Source: Lineus longissimus
Lineage: Eukaryota; Nemertea; Pilidiophora; Heteronemertea; Lineidae
Length of the DNA stretch: 64,000 nucleotides
Direction of reading: 5' to 3'
NCBI RefSeq assembly: GCF_910592395.1
Contig: NC_088319.1
Location: forward strand, 7,132,001 to 7,196,000
A model generated the notes under the pieces. That model worked only from the letters and a program-made list of their open reading frames with translations. It was not told the origin of the DNA and ran no database searches. A program made the translations under genes and the position numbers. Below are positions 39,496-54,729 of the stretch, in pieces (the first letter of the stretch is position 1; every line of letters begins with the position of its first letter).

Positions 39496-42400
39496 ATCAC
39501 GCTCACATTGGTTATGCAGAGTCGAGATGACCTATGGTCAAACTGAGACCACAATTTCGAGATTCTGCGATGATTAGTTGTCATTAGACTAGCAATATTA
39601 CACTACTGGCGATGAAAGTCGGTCGGCGATGGCGCTCGTCGTGTCCAATCACACTCACATTGGTTATGCAGAGTCGAGATGACCTATGGTCAAACCGAGA
39701 CCAAAATTTTGAGATTCTGCGATGATTAGTTGTCATTAGACTAGCAATATTACACTAGTGGCGACGAAAGTCGGTCGGCGATCGCTCTCGTTGCGTCCAA
39801 TCACACTCATTTTGGTTATACAGAGTCGAGATGACCGATTTGACAAACTGGGACCGCAATTTCGAGATTCTGCGATGATTACTTGTCATTAGACTAGCAA
39901 TATTACACTACTGGCTATGAAAGTCGGTCGGCGATGGCGTTCGTCGCGTCCAATCACGCTCACATTGGTTATGCAGAGTCGAAATGACCTATGGTCAAAC
40001 TGAGACCGCAATTTTGAGATTCTGCGATGATTAGTTGTCATTAGACTAGCAATATTACACTACTGGCGATGAAAGTCGGTCGGCGATGGCGCTCGTCGCG
40101 TCCAATCACGCTCACATTGGTTATGCAGAGTCGAGATGACCTATGATCAAACTGAGACCACAATTTCGAGATTCTGCGATGATTACTTGTCATTAGACTA
40201 GCAATATTACACTACTGGCGACGAAAGTCGGTCGGCGATCGCGCTCGTTGCGTCCAATCACACTCATTTTGGTTATACAGAGTCGAGATGACCGATTTGA
40301 CAAACTGAGACCGCAATTTTGAGATTCTGCGATGATTACTTGTCATTAGACTAGCAATATTACACTACTGGCGATGAAAGTCGGTCGGCGATGGCGCTCG
40401 TCACGTCCAATCACGCTCACATTGGTTATGCAGAGTTGAGATGACCTATGGTCAAACTGAGACAACAATTTCGAGATTCTGCGATGATTAGTTGTCATTA
40501 GACTAGCAATATTACACTACTGGCGATGAAAGTCGGTCGGCGATGGCGCTCGTCGCGTCCAATCACGCTCATTTTGGTTATACAGAGTCAAGATGACCTA
40601 TGGTCAAACTGAGACCGCAATTTCGAGATTCTGCGATGATTACTTGTCATTAAGACTAGCAATATTACACTACTGGCGACGAAAGTCGGTCGGCGATCGC
40701 GCTCCTCGCGTCCAATCACGCTCATTTTGGTTATACAGAGTCGAGATGACCGATTTGACAAACTGAGACCGCAATTTTGAAATTCTGCGATGATTAGTTG
40801 TCATTAGACTAGCAATATTACACTACTGGCGATGAAAGTCGGTCGGCGATGGCGTTCGTCGCGTCCAATCACGCTCACATTGGTTATGCAGAGTCGAGAT
40901 GACCTATGGTCAAACTGAGACCACAATTTCGAGATTCTGCGATGATTAGTTGTCATTAGACTAGCACTATTACACTACTGGCGATGAAAGTCGGTCGGCG
41001 ATGGCGCTCGTTGTGTCCAATCACACTCACATTGGTTATGCAGAGTCGAGATGACCTATGGTCAAACCGAGACCACAATTTTGAGATTCTGCGATGATTA
41101 GTTGTCATTAGAATAGCAATATTACACTACTGGCGATGAAAGTCGGTCGGCGATGGCGCTCGTCGCGTCCAATCACGCTCATTTTGGTTATACAGAGTCG
41201 AGATGACCTATGGTCAAACTGAGACCGCAATTTCGAGATTCTGCGATGATTACTTGTCATTAAGACTAGCAATATTACACTACTGGCGACGAAAGTCGGT
41301 CGGCGATCGCGCTCGTCGCGTCCAATCACGCTCATTTTGGTTATAGATAGTCGAGATGCTCGATTGGACAAACTGAGACCGCAATTTTGAGATTCTGCGA
41401 TGATTAGTTGTCATTAGACTAGCAATATTACACTAGTGGCGACGAAAGTCGGTCGGCGATCGCGCTCGTTGCGTCCAATCACACTCATTTTGGTTATACA
41501 GAGTCGAGATGACCGATTTGACAAACTGTGACCGCAATTTTGAGATTCTGCGATGATTAGTTGTCATTAGACTAGCAATATTACACTACTGGCAATGAAA
41601 GTCGGTCGGCGATGGCGTTCGTCGCGTCCAATCACGCTCACATTGGTTATGCAGAGTCGTGATGACCTATGATCAAACTGAGACCACAATTTCGAGATTC
41701 TGCGATGATTACTTGTCATTAGACTAGCAATATTACACTACTGGCGATGAAAGTCGGTCAGCGATGGCGCTCGTCGCGACCGATCACGCCCACTTTGGTT
41801 ATGCAGAGTCGAAATGACCTATGGTCAAACTGAGACCGCAATTTTGAGATTCTGCGATGATTAGTTGTCATTAGACTAGCAATATTACACTACTGGCGAT
41901 GAAAGTCGGTCGGCGATGGCGTTCGTCGCGTCCAATCACGCTCACATTGGTTATGCAGAGTCGAGATGACCTATGGTCAAACTGAGACCACAATTTCGAG
42001 ATTCTACGATGATTAGTTGTCATTAGACTAGCACTATTACACTACTGGCGATGAAAGTCGGTCGGCGATGGCGCTCGTCGTGTCCAATCACACTCACATT
42101 GGTTATGCAGAGTCGAGATGACCTATGGTCAAACCGAGACCACAATTTTGAAATTCTGCGATGATTAGTTGTCATTAGAATAGCAATATTACACTACTGG
42201 CGATGAAAGTCGGTCGGCGATGGCGCTCGTCGCGTCCAATCACGCTCATTTTGGTTATACAGAGTCGAGATGACCTATGGTCAAACTGAGACCGCAATTT
42301 CGAGATTCTGCGATGATTACTTGTCATTAAGACTAGCAATATTACACTACTGGCGACGAAAGTCGGTCGGCGATCGCGCTCGTCGCGTCCAATCACGCTC

Positions 42401-42681
42401 ATTTTGGTTATAGATAGTCGAGATGCTCGATTGGACAAACTGAGACCGCAATTTTGAGATTCTGCGATGATTAGTTGTCATTACACTAGCAATATTACAC
42501 TAGTGGCGACGAAAGTCGGTCGGCGATCGCGCTCGTTGCGTCCAATCACACTCATTTTGGTTATACAGAGTCGAGATGACCGATTTGACAAACTGTGACC
42601 GCAATTTTGAGATTCTGCGATGATTACTTGTCATTAGACTAGCAATATTACACTGCTGGCGATGAAAGTCGGTCAGCGATG
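39496..42681 (+). repeat. 3.2-kb block near-identical to 29430-32615 (offset 10,066 bp)
   Basis: Private variants line up at a constant offset: gaccaaaatttt (29631/39697), agagtcaagatg (30521/40587), and trio positions 31042/41108 and 32109/42175. The block overlaps the 3,051-bp repeat on the left side, so this is a second, larger layer of duplication of about 66 monomers. Agreement is lost outside the given limits. Confidence 0.8.
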
Positions 42682-44689
42682 GCGTTCGTCACGTCCAATC
42701 ACGCTCACATTGGTTATGCAGAGTCGTGATGACCTATGATCAAACTGAGACCACAATTTCGAGATTCTGCGATGATTACTTGTCATTAGACTAGCAATAT
42801 TACACTACTGGCGTTGAAAGTCGGTCGGCGATGGCGCTCGTCGTGACCGATCACGCTCACTTTGGTTATGCAGAGTCGAAATGACCTATGGTCAAACTGA
42901 GACCGCAATTTTGAGATTCTGCGATGATTAGTTGTCATTAGACTAGCAATATTACACTACTGGCGATGAAAGTCGGTCGGCGATGGCGTTCGTCGCGTCC
43001 AATCACGCTCACATTGGTTATGCAGAGTCGTGATGACCTATGATCAAACTGAGACCACAATTTCGAGATTCTGCGATGATTACTTGTCATTAGACTAGCA
43101 ATATTACACTACTGGCGATGAAAGTCGGTCGGCGATGGCGCTCGTCGCGTCCAATCACGCTCACATCGGTTATGCAGAGTCGAGATGACCTATGATCAAA
43201 CTGGGACCACAATTTCGAGATTCTGCGATGATTACTTGTCATTAGACTAGCAATATTACACTACTGGCGACGAAAGTCGGTCGGCGTTCGCGCTCGTTGC
43301 GTCCAATCACACTCATTTTGGTTATACAGAGTCGAGATGACCGATTTGACAAACTGAGACCGCAATTTCGAGATTCTGCAATGATTACTTGTCATTAGAC
43401 TAGCAATATTACACTACTGGCGATGAAAGTCGGTCGGCGATGGCGCTCAACACGTCCAATCACGCTCACATTGGTTATGCAGAGTCGAGATGCCCTATGG
43501 TCAAACTGAGACCACAATTTCGAGATTCTGCGATGATTAGTTGTCATTAGACTAGCAATATTACACTACTGGCGATGAAAGTCGGTCGGCGATGGCGCGC
43601 GTCGTGTCCAATCACACTCACATTGGTTATGCAGAGTCGAGATGACCTATGGTCAAACCGAGACCACAATTTTGAGATTCTGCGATGATTACTTGTCATT
43701 AGACTAGCAATATTACACTACTTGCGATGAAAGTCGGTCGGCGATGGCGCTCGTCGCGTCCAATCACGCTCATTTTGGTTATAGATAGTCGAGATGACCT
43801 ATGGTCAAACCGAGACCACAATTTTGAGATTCTGCGATGATTAGTTGTCATTAGACTAGCAATATTACACTACTGGCGATGAAAGTCGGTCGGCGATGGC
43901 GCTCGTCGCGTCCAATTACGCTCACATTGGTTATGCAGAGTCGAGATGACCTATGATCAAACTGAGACCACAATTTCGAGATTCTGCGATGATTACTTGT
44001 CATTAGACTAGCAATATTACACTACTGGCGACGAAAGTCGGTCGGCGATCGCGCTCGTTGCGTCCAATCACACTCATTTTGGTTATACAGAGTCGAGATG
44101 ACCGATTTGACAAACTGAGACCGCAATTTCGAGATTCTGCGATGATTACTTGTCATTAGACTAGCAATATTACACTACTGGCGATGAAAGTCGGTCGGCG
44201 ATGGCGCTCGTCACGTCCAATCATGCTCACATTGGTTATGCAGAGTTGAGATGACCTATGGTCAAACTGAGACCACAATTTCGAGATTCTGCGATGATTA
44301 GTTGTCATTAGACTAGCAATATTACACTACTGGCGATGAAAGTCGGTCGGCGATGGCGCTCGTCGCGTCCAATCACGCTCATTTTGGTTATACAGAGTCA
44401 AGATGACCTATGGTCAAACTGAGACCGCAATTTCGAGATTCTGCGATGATTACTTGTCATTAAGACTAGCAATATTACACTACTGGCGACGAAAGTCGGT
44501 CGGCGATCGCGCTCGTCGCGTCCAATCACGCTCATTTTGGTTATAGATAGTCGAGATGCTCGATTGGACAAACTGAGACCACAATTTTGAGATTCTGCTA
44601 TGATTAGTTGTCATTAGACTAGCAATATTACACTAGTGGCGACGAAAGTCGGTCGGCGATGGCGTTCGTCGCGTCCAATCACGCTCACA

Positions 44690-47600
44690 TTGGTTATGCA
44701 GAGTCGTGATGACCTATGATCAAACTGAGACCACAATTTCGAGATTCTGCGACGATTACTTGCCATTAGACTAGCAATATTACACTACTGGTGATGAAAG
44801 TCGGTCAGCGATGGCGCTCGTCGCGACTGATCACGCCCACTTTGGTTATGCAGAGTCGAAATGACCTATGGTCAAACTGAGACCGCAATTTTGAGATTCT
44901 GCGATGATTAGTTGTCATTAGAATAGCAATATTACACAACTGGCGATGAAAGTCGGTCGGCGATGGCGTTCGTCGCGTCCAATCACACTCACATTGGTTA
45001 TGCAGAGTCGAGATGACCTATGGTCAAACTGAGACCACAATTTTGAGATTCTGCGATGATTAGTTGTCATTAGACTAGCACTATTACACTACTGGCGATG
45101 AAAGTCGGTCGGCGATGGCGCTCGTCGTGTCCAATCACACTCACATTGGTTATGCAGAGTCGAGATGACCTATGGTCAAACCGAGACCACAATTTTGAGA
45201 TTCTGCGATGATTAGTTGTCATTAGAATAGCAATATTACACTACTGGCGATGAAAGTCGATCGGCGATGGCGCTCGTCGCGTCCAATCACGCTCATTTTG
45301 GTTATACAGAGTCGAGATGACCTATGGTCAAACTGAGACCGCAATTTCGAGATTCTGCGATGATTACTTGTCATTAAGACTAGCAATATTACACTACTGG
45401 CGACGAAAGTCGGTCGGCGATCGCGCTCGTCGCGTCCAATCACGCTCATTTTGGTTATAGATAGTCGAGATGCTCGATTGGACAAACTGAGACCGCAATT
45501 TTGAGATTCTGCGATGATTAGTTGTCATTAGACTAGCAATATTACACTAGTGGCGACGAAAGTCGGTCGGCGATCGCGCTCGTTGCGTCCAATCACACTC
45601 ATTTTGGTTATACAGAGTCGAGATGACCGATTTGACAAACTGTGACCGCAATTTTGAGATTCTGCGATGATTACTTGTCATTAGACTAGCAATATTACAC
45701 TACTGGCAATGAAAGTCGGTCGGCGATGGCGTTCGTCGCGTCCAATCACGCTCACATTGGTTATGCAGAGTCGTGATGACCTATGATCAAACTGAGACCA
45801 CAATTTCGAGATTCTGCGATGATTACTTGTCATTAGACTAGCAATATTACACTACTGGCGATGAAAGTCGGTCAGCGATGGCGCTCGTCGCGACCGATCA
45901 CGCCCACTTTGGTTATGCAGAGTCGAAATGACCTATGGTTAAACTGAGACCGCAATTTTGAGATTCTGCGATGATTAGTTGTCATTAGACTAGCAATATT
46001 ACACTACTGGCGATGAAAGTCGGTCGGCGATGGCGTTCGTCGCGTCCAATCACGCTCACATTGGTTATGCAGAGTCGAGATGACCTATGGTCAAACTGAG
46101 ACCACAATTTCGAGATTCTACGATGATTAGTTGTCATTAGACTAGCACTATTACACTACTGGCGATGAAAGTCGGTCGGCGATGGCGCTCGTCGTGTCCA
46201 ATCACACTCACATTGGTTATGCAGAGTCGAGATGACCTATGGTCAAACCGAGACCACAATTTTGAAATTCTGCGATGATTAGTTGTCATTAGACTAGCAA
46301 TATTACACTACTGGCGATGAAAGTCGGTCGGCGATGGCGCTCGTCGCGTCCAATCACGCTCATTTTGGTTATACAGAGTCGAGATGACCTATGGTCAAAC
46401 TGAGACCACAATTTCGAGATTCTGCGATGATTACTTGTCATTAAGACTAGCAATATTACACTACTGGCGACGAAAGTCGGTCGGCGATCGCGCTCGTCGC
46501 GTCCAATCACGCTCATTTTGGTTATAGATAGTCGAGATGCTCGATTGGACAAACTGAGACCGCAATTTTGAGATTCTGCGATGATTAGTTGTCATTAGAC
46601 TAGCAATATTACACTAGTGGCGACGAAAGTCGGTCGGCGATCGCGCTCGTTGCGTCCAATCACACTCATTTTGGTTATACAGAGTCGAGATGACCAATTT
46701 GACAAACTGTGACCGCAATTTTGAGATTCTGCGATGATTACTTGTCATTAGACTAGCAATATTACACTACTGGCGATGAAAGTCGGTCAGCGATGGCGCT
46801 CGTCGCGACTGATCACGCCCACTTTGGTTATGCAGAGTCGTGATGACCTATGATCAAACTGAGACCACAATTTCGAGATTCTGCGACGATTACTTGCCAT
46901 TAGACTAGCAATATTACACTACTGGTGATGAAAGTCGGTCAGCGATGGCGCTCGTCGCGACTGATCACGCCCACTTTGGTTATGCAGAGTCGAAATGACC
47001 TATGGTCAAACTGAGACCGCAATTTTGAGATTCTGCGATGATTAGTTGTCATTAGAATAGCAATATTACAAAACTGGCGATGAAAGTCGGTCGGCGATGG
47101 CGTTCGTCGCGTCCAATCACACTCACATTGGTTATGCAGAGTCGAGATGACCTATGGTCAAACTGAGACCACAATTTTGAGATTCTGCGATGATTAGTTG
47201 TCATTAGACTAGCACTATTACACTACTGGCGATGAAAGTCGGTCGGCGATGGCGCTCGTCGTGTCCAATCACACTCACATTGGTTATGCAGAGTCGAGAT
47301 GACCTATGGTCAAACCGAGACCACAATTTTGAGATTCTGCGATGATTAGTTGTCATTTGACTCGCAATATTACACTACTGGCGATGAAAGTCGATCGGCG
47401 ATGGCGCTCGTCGCGTCCAATCACGCTCATTTTGGTTATACAGAGTCGAGATGACCTATGGTCAAACTGAGACCGCAATTTCGAGATTCTGCGATGATTA
47501 CTTGTCATTAAGACTAGCAATATTACACTACTGGCGACGAAAGTCGGTCGGCGATCGCGCTCGTCGCGTCCAATCACGCTCATTTTGGTTATAGATAGTC

Positions 47601-50600
47601 GAGATGCTCGATTGGACAAACTGAGACCGCAATTTTGAGATTCTGCGATGATTAGTTGTCATTAGACTAGCAATATTACACTAGTGGCGACGAAAGTCGG
47701 TCGGCGATCGCGCTCGTTGCGTCCAATCACACTCATTTTGGTTATACAGAGTCGAGATGACCGATTTGACAAACTGTGACCGCAATTTTGAGATTCTGCG
47801 ATGATTACTTGTCATTAGACTAGCAATATTACACTACTGGCAATGAAAGTCGGTCGGCGATGGCGTTCGTCGCGTCCAATCACGCTCACATTGGTTATGC
47901 AGAGTCGTGATGACCTATGATCAAACTGAGACCACAATTTCGAGATTCTGCGATGATTACTTGTCATTAGACTAGCAATATTACACTACTGGCGATGAAA
48001 GTCGGTCAGCGATGGCGCTCGTCGCGACCGATCACGCCCACTTTGGTTATGCAGAGTCGAAATGACCTATGGTCAAACTGAGACCGCAATTTTGAGATTC
48101 TGCGATGATTAGTTGTCATTAGACTAGCAATATTACACTACTGGCGATGAAAGTCGGTCGGCGATGGCGTTCGTCGCGTCCAATCACGCTCACATTGGTT
48201 ATGCAGAGTCGAGATGACCTATGGTCAAACTGAGACCACAATTTCGAGATTCTACGATGATTAGTTGTCATTAGACTAGCAATATTACACTACTGGCGAT
48301 GAAAGTCGGTCGGCGATGGCGCTCGTCGTGTCCAATCACACTCACATTGGTTATGCAGAGTCGAGATGACCTATGGTCAAACTGAGACCACAATTTTGAA
48401 ATTCTGCGATGATTAGTTGTCATTAGACTAGCAATATTACACTACTGGCGATGAAAGTCGGTCGGCGATGGCGCTCGTCGCGTCCAATCACGCTCATTTT
48501 GGTTATACAGAGTCGAGATGACCTATGGTCAAACTGAGACCACAATTTCGAGATTCTGCGATGATTACTTGTCATTAAGACTAGCAATATTACACTACTG
48601 GCGACGAAAGTCGGTCGGCGATCGCGCTCGTCGCGTCCAATCACGCTCATTTTGGTTATAGATAGTCGAGATGCTCGATTGGACAAACTGAGACCGCAAT
48701 TTTGAGATTCTGCGATGATTAGTTGTCATTAGACTAGCAATATTACACTAGTGGCGACGAAAGTCGGTCGGCGATCGCGCTCGTTGCGTCCAATCACACT
48801 CATTTTGGTTATACAGAGTCGAGATGACCAATTTGACAAACTGTGACCGCAATTTTGAGATTCTGCGATGATTACTTGTCATTAGACTAGCAATATTACA
48901 CTACTGGCGATGAAAGTTGGTCAGCGATGGCGCTCGTCGCGACTGATCACGCCCACTTTGGTTATGCAGAGTCGTGATGACCTATGATCAAACTGAGACC
49001 ACAATTTCGAGATTCTGCGACGATTACTTGCCATTAGACTAGCAATATTACACTACTGGTGATGAAAGTCGGTCAGCGATGGCGCTCGTCGCGACTGATC
49101 ACGCCCACTTTGGTTATGCAGAGTCGAAATGACCTATGGTCAAACTGAGACCGCAATTTTGAGATTCTGCGATGATTAGTTGTCATTAGAATAGCAATAT
49201 TACAAAACTGGCGATGAAAGTCGGTCGGCGATGGCGTTCGTCGCGTCCAATCACACTCACATTGGTTATGCAGAGTCGAGATGACCTATGGTCAAACTGA
49301 GACCACAATTTTGAGATTCTGCGATGATTAGTTGTCATTAGACTAGCACTATTACACTACTGGCGATGAAAGTCGGTCGGCGATGGCGCTCGTCGTGTCC
49401 AATCACACTCACATTGGATATGCAGAGTCGAGATGACCTATGGTCAAACCGAGACCACAATTTTGAGATTCTGCGATGATTAGTTGTCATTAGAATAGCA
49501 ATATTACACTACTGGCGATGAAAGTCGATCGGCGATGGCGCTCGTCGCGTCCAATCACGCTCATTTTGGTTATACAGAGTCAAGATGACCTATGGTCAAA
49601 CTGAGACCGCAATTTCGAGATTCTGCGATGATTACTTGTCATTAAGACTAGCAATATTACACTACTGGCGACGAAAGTCGGTCGGCGATCGCGCTCGTCG
49701 CGTCCAATCACGCTCATTTTGGTTATAGATAGTCGAGATGCTCGATTGGACAAACTGAGACCGCAATTTTGAGATTCTGCGATGATTAGTTGTCATTAGA
49801 CTAGCAATATTACACTAGTGGCGACGAAAGTCGGTCGGCGATCGCGCTCGTTGCGTCCAATCACACTCATTTTGGTTATAAAGAGTCGAGATGACCGATT
49901 TGACAAACTGTGACCGCAATTTTGAGATTCTGCGATGATTACTTGTCATTAGACTAGCAATATTACACTACTGGCAATGAAAGTCGGTCGGCGATGGCGT
50001 TCGTCGCGTCCAATCACGCTCACATTGGTTATGCAGAGTCGTGATGACCTATGATCAAACTGAGACCACAATTTCGAGATTCTGCGATGATTACTTGTCA
50101 TTAGACTAGCAATATTACACTACTGGCGATGAAAGTCGGTCAGCGATGGCGCTCGTCGCGACCGATCACGCCCACTTTGGTTATGCAGAGTCGAAATGAC
50201 CTATGGTCAAACTGAGACCGCAATTTTGAGATTCTGCGATGATTAGTTGTCATTAGACTAGCAATATTACACTACTGGCGATGAAAGTCGGTCGGCGATG
50301 GCGTTCGTCGCGTCCAATCACGCTCACATTGGTTATGCAGAGTCGAGATGACCTATGGTCAAACTGAGACCACAATTTCGAGATTCTACGATGATTAGTT
50401 GTCATTAGACTAGCACTATTACACTACTGGCGATGAAAGTCGGTCGGCGATGGCGCTCGTCGTGTCCAATCACACTCACATTGGTTATGCAGAGTCGAGA
50501 TGACCTATGGTCAAACCGAGACCACAATTTTGAAATTCTGCGATGATTAGTTGTCATTAGAATAGCAATATTACACTACTGGCGATGAAAGTCGGTCGGC

Positions 50601-51050
50601 GATGGCGCTCGTCGCGTCCAATCACGCTCATTTTGGTTATACAGAGTCGAGATGACCTATGGTCAAACTGAGACCGCAATTTCGAGATTCTGCGATGATT
50701 ACTTGTCATTAAGACTAGCAATATTACACTACTGGCGACGAAAGTCGGTCGGCGATCGCGCTCGTCGCGTCCAATCACGCTCATTTTGGTTATAGATAGT
50801 CGAGATGCTCGATTGGACAAACTGAGACTGCAATTTTGAGATTCTGCGATGATTAGTTGTCATTAGACTAGCAATATTACACTAGTGGCGACGAAAGTCG
50901 GTCGGCGATCGCGCTCGTTGCGTCCAATCACACTCATTTTGGTTATACAGAGTCGAGATGACCGATTTGACAAACTGTGACCGCAATTTTGAGATTCTGC
51001 GATGATTACTTGTCATTAGACTAGCAATATTACACTACTGGCGATGAAAG
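44690..51050 (+). repeat. 2,134-bp higher-order repeat (14 monomers, three copies)
   Basis: Three successive copies share the variants gcgacgattacttgcc (44751, 46885, 49019) and gaaagtcgatcgg (tcgatc at 45257, 47391, 49525), all exactly 2,134 bp apart. Each unit is made of two unlike 7-monomer halves of 1,067 bp, as shown by the gctcgattgg class marker near 45472, 46539, 47606, 48673, 49740 and 50807. Copy-specific changes include tttgactcgcaa at 47357 and ttggatatgc at 49413. A further related segment occurs near 53.4-54.2 kb, outside the regular series. Confidence 0.9.
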
Positions 51051-54000
51051 TCGGTCAGCGATGGCGTTCGTCACGTCCAATCACGCTCACATTGGTTATG
51101 CAGAGTCGTGATGACCTATGATCAAACTGAGACCACAATTTCGAGATTCTGCGATGATTACTTGTCATTAGACTAGCAATATTACACTACTGGCGTTGAA
51201 AGTCGGTCGGCGATTGCGCTCGTCGCGACCGATCACGCTCACTTTGGTTATGCAGAGTCGAAATGACCTATGGTCAAACTGAGACCGCAATTTTGAGATT
51301 CTGCGATGATTAGTTGTCATTAGACTAGCAATATTACACTACTGGCGATGAAAGTCGGTCGGCGATGGCGTTCGTCGCGTCCAATCACGCTCACATTGGT
51401 TATGCAGAGTCGTGATGACCTATGATCAAACTGAGACCACAATTTCGAGATTCTGCGATGATTACTTGTCATTAGACTAGCAATATTACACTACTGGCGA
51501 CGAAAGTCGGTCGGCGTTCGCGCTCGTTGCGTCCAATCACACTCATTTTGGTTATACAGAGTCGAGATGACCGATTTGACAAACTGAGACCGCAATTTCG
51601 AGATTCTGCAATGATTACTTGTCATTAGACTAGCAATATTACACTACTGGCGATGAAAGTCGGTCGGCGATGGCGCTCAACACGTCCAATCACGCTCACA
51701 TTGGTTATGCAGAGTCGAGATGACCTATGGTCAAACTGAGACCACAATTTCAAGATTCTGCGATGATTAGTTGTCATTAGACTAGCAATATTACACTACT
51801 GGCGATGAAAGTCGGTCGGCGATGGCGCGCGTCGTGTCCAATCACACTCACATTGGTTATGCAGAGTCGAGATGACCTATGGTCAAACCGAGACCACAAT
51901 TTTGAGATTCTGCGATGATTAGTTGTCATTAGACTAGCAATATTACACTACTTGCGATGAAAGTCGGTCGGCGATGGCGCTCGTCGCGTCCAATCACGCT
52001 CATTTTGGTTATAGATAGTCGAGATGACCTATGGTCAAACCGAGACCACAATTTTGAGATTCTGCGATGATTAGTTGTCATTAGACTAGCAATATTACAC
52101 TACTGGCGATGAAAGTCGGTCGGCGATGGCGCTCGTCGCGTCCAATCACGCTCACATTGGTTATGCAGAGTCGAGATGACCTATGATCAAACTGAGACCA
52201 CAATTTCGAGATTCTGCGATGATTACTTGTCATTAGACTAGCAATATTACACTACTGGCGATGAAAGTCGGTCAGCGATGGCGCTCGTCGCGACCGATCA
52301 CGCCCACTTTGGTTATGCAGAGTCGAAATGACCTATGGTCAAACTGAGACCGCAATTTTGAGATTCTGCGATGATTAGTTGTCATTAGACTAGCAATATT
52401 ACACTACTGGCGATGAAAGTCGGTCGGCGATGGCGTTCGTCGCGTCCAATCACGCTCACATTGGTTATGCAGAGTCGAGATGATCTATGGTCAAACTGAG
52501 ACCACAATTTCGAGATTCTACGATGATTAGTTGTCATTAGACTAGCACTATTACACTACTGGCGATGAAAGTCGGTCGGCGATGGCGCTCGTCGTGTCCA
52601 ATCACACTCACATTGGTTATGCAGAGTCGAGATGACCTATGGTCAAACCGAGACCACAATTTTGAAATTCTGCGATGATTAGTTGTCATTAGAATAGCAA
52701 TATTACACTACTGGCGATGAAAGTCGGTCGGCGATGGCGCTCGTCGCGTCCAATCACGCTCATTTTGGTTATACAGAGTCGAGATGACCGATTTGACAAA
52801 CTGTGACCGCAATTTTGAGATTCTGCGATGATTACTTGTCATTAGACTAGCAATATTACACTACTGGCGATGAAAGTCGGTCAGCGATGGCGTTCGTCAC
52901 GTCCAATCACGCTCACATTGGTTATGCAGAGTCGTGATGACCTATGGTCAAACTGAGACCACAATTTCGAGATTCTGCGATGATTACTTGTCATTAAGAC
53001 TAGCAATATTACACTACTGGCGACGAAAGTCGGTCGGCGATCGCGCTCGTCGCGTCCAATCACGCTCATTTTGGTTATAGATAGTCGAGATGCTCGATTG
53101 GACAAACTGAGACCGCAATTTTGAGATTCTGCGATGATTAGTTGTCATTAGACTAGCAATATTACACTAGTGGCGACGAAAGTCGGTCGGCGATCGCGCT
53201 CGTTGCGTCCAATCACACTCATTTTGGTTATACAGAGTCGAGATGACCAATTTGACAAACTGTGACCGCAATTTTGAGATTCTGCGATGATTACTTGTCA
53301 TTAGACTAGCAATATTACACTACTGGCGATGAAAGTTGGTCAGCGATGGCGCTCGTCGCGACTGATCACGCCCACTTTGGTTATGCAGAGTCGTGATGAC
53401 CTATGATCAAACTGAGACCACAATTTCGAGATTCTGCGACGATTACTTGCCATTAGACTAGCAATATTACACTACTGGTGATGAAAGTCGGTCAGCGATG
53501 GCGCTCGTCGCGACTGATCACGCCCACTTTGGTTATGCAGAGTCGAAATGACCTATGGTCAAACTGAGACCGCAATTTTGAGATTCTGCGATGTTTAGTT
53601 GTCATTAGAATAGCAATATTACAAAACTGGCGATGAAAGTCGGTCGGCGATGGCGTTCGTCGCGTCCAATCACACTCACATTGGTTATGCAGAGTCGAGA
53701 TGACCTATGGTCAAACTGAGACCACAATTTTGAGATTCTGCGATGATTAGTTGTCATTAGACTAGCACTATTACACTACTGGCGATGAAAGTCGGTCGGC
53801 GATGGCGCTCGTCGTGTCCAATCACACTCACATTGGTTATGCAGAGTCGAGATGACCTATGGTCAAACCGAGACCACAATTTTGAGATTCTGCGATGATT
53901 AGTTGTCATTAGAATAGCAATATTACACTACTGGCGATGAAAGTCGATCGGCGATGGCGCTCGTCGCGTCCAATCACGCTCATTTTGGTTATACAGAGTC

Positions 54001-54729
54001 AAGATGACCTATGGTCAAACTGAGACCGCAATTTCGAGATTCTGCGATGATTACTTGTCATTAAGACTAGCAATATTACACTACTGGCGACGAAAGTCGG
54101 TCGGCGATCGCGCTCGTTGCGTCCAATCACACTCATTTTGGTTATAGATAGTCGAGATGCTCGATTGGACAAACTGAGACCGCAATTTTGAGATTCTGCG
54201 ATGATTAGTTGTCATTAGACTAGCAATATTACACTAGTGGCGACGAAAGTCGGTCGGCGATCGCGCTCGTTGCGTCCAATCACACTCATTTTGGTTATAC
54301 AGAGTCGAGATGACCGATTTGACAAACTGTGACCGCAATTTTGAGATTCTGCGATGATTACTTGTCATTAGACTAGCAATATTACACTACTGGCAATGAA
54401 AGTCGGTCGGCGATGGCGTTCGTCGCGTCCAATCACGCTCACATTGGTTATGCAGAGTCGTGATGACCTATGATCAAACTGAGACCACAATTTCGAGATT
54501 CTGCGATGATTACTTGTCATTAGACTAGCAATATTACACTACTGGCGATGAAAGTCGGTCAGCGATGGCGCTCGTCGCGACCGATCACGCCCACTTTGGT
54601 TATGCAGAGTCGAAATGACCTATGGTCAAACTGAGACCGCAATTTTGAGATTCTGCGATGATTAGTTGTCATTAGACTAGCAATATTACACTACTGGCGA
54701 TGAAAGTCGGTCGGCGATGGCGTTCGTCG

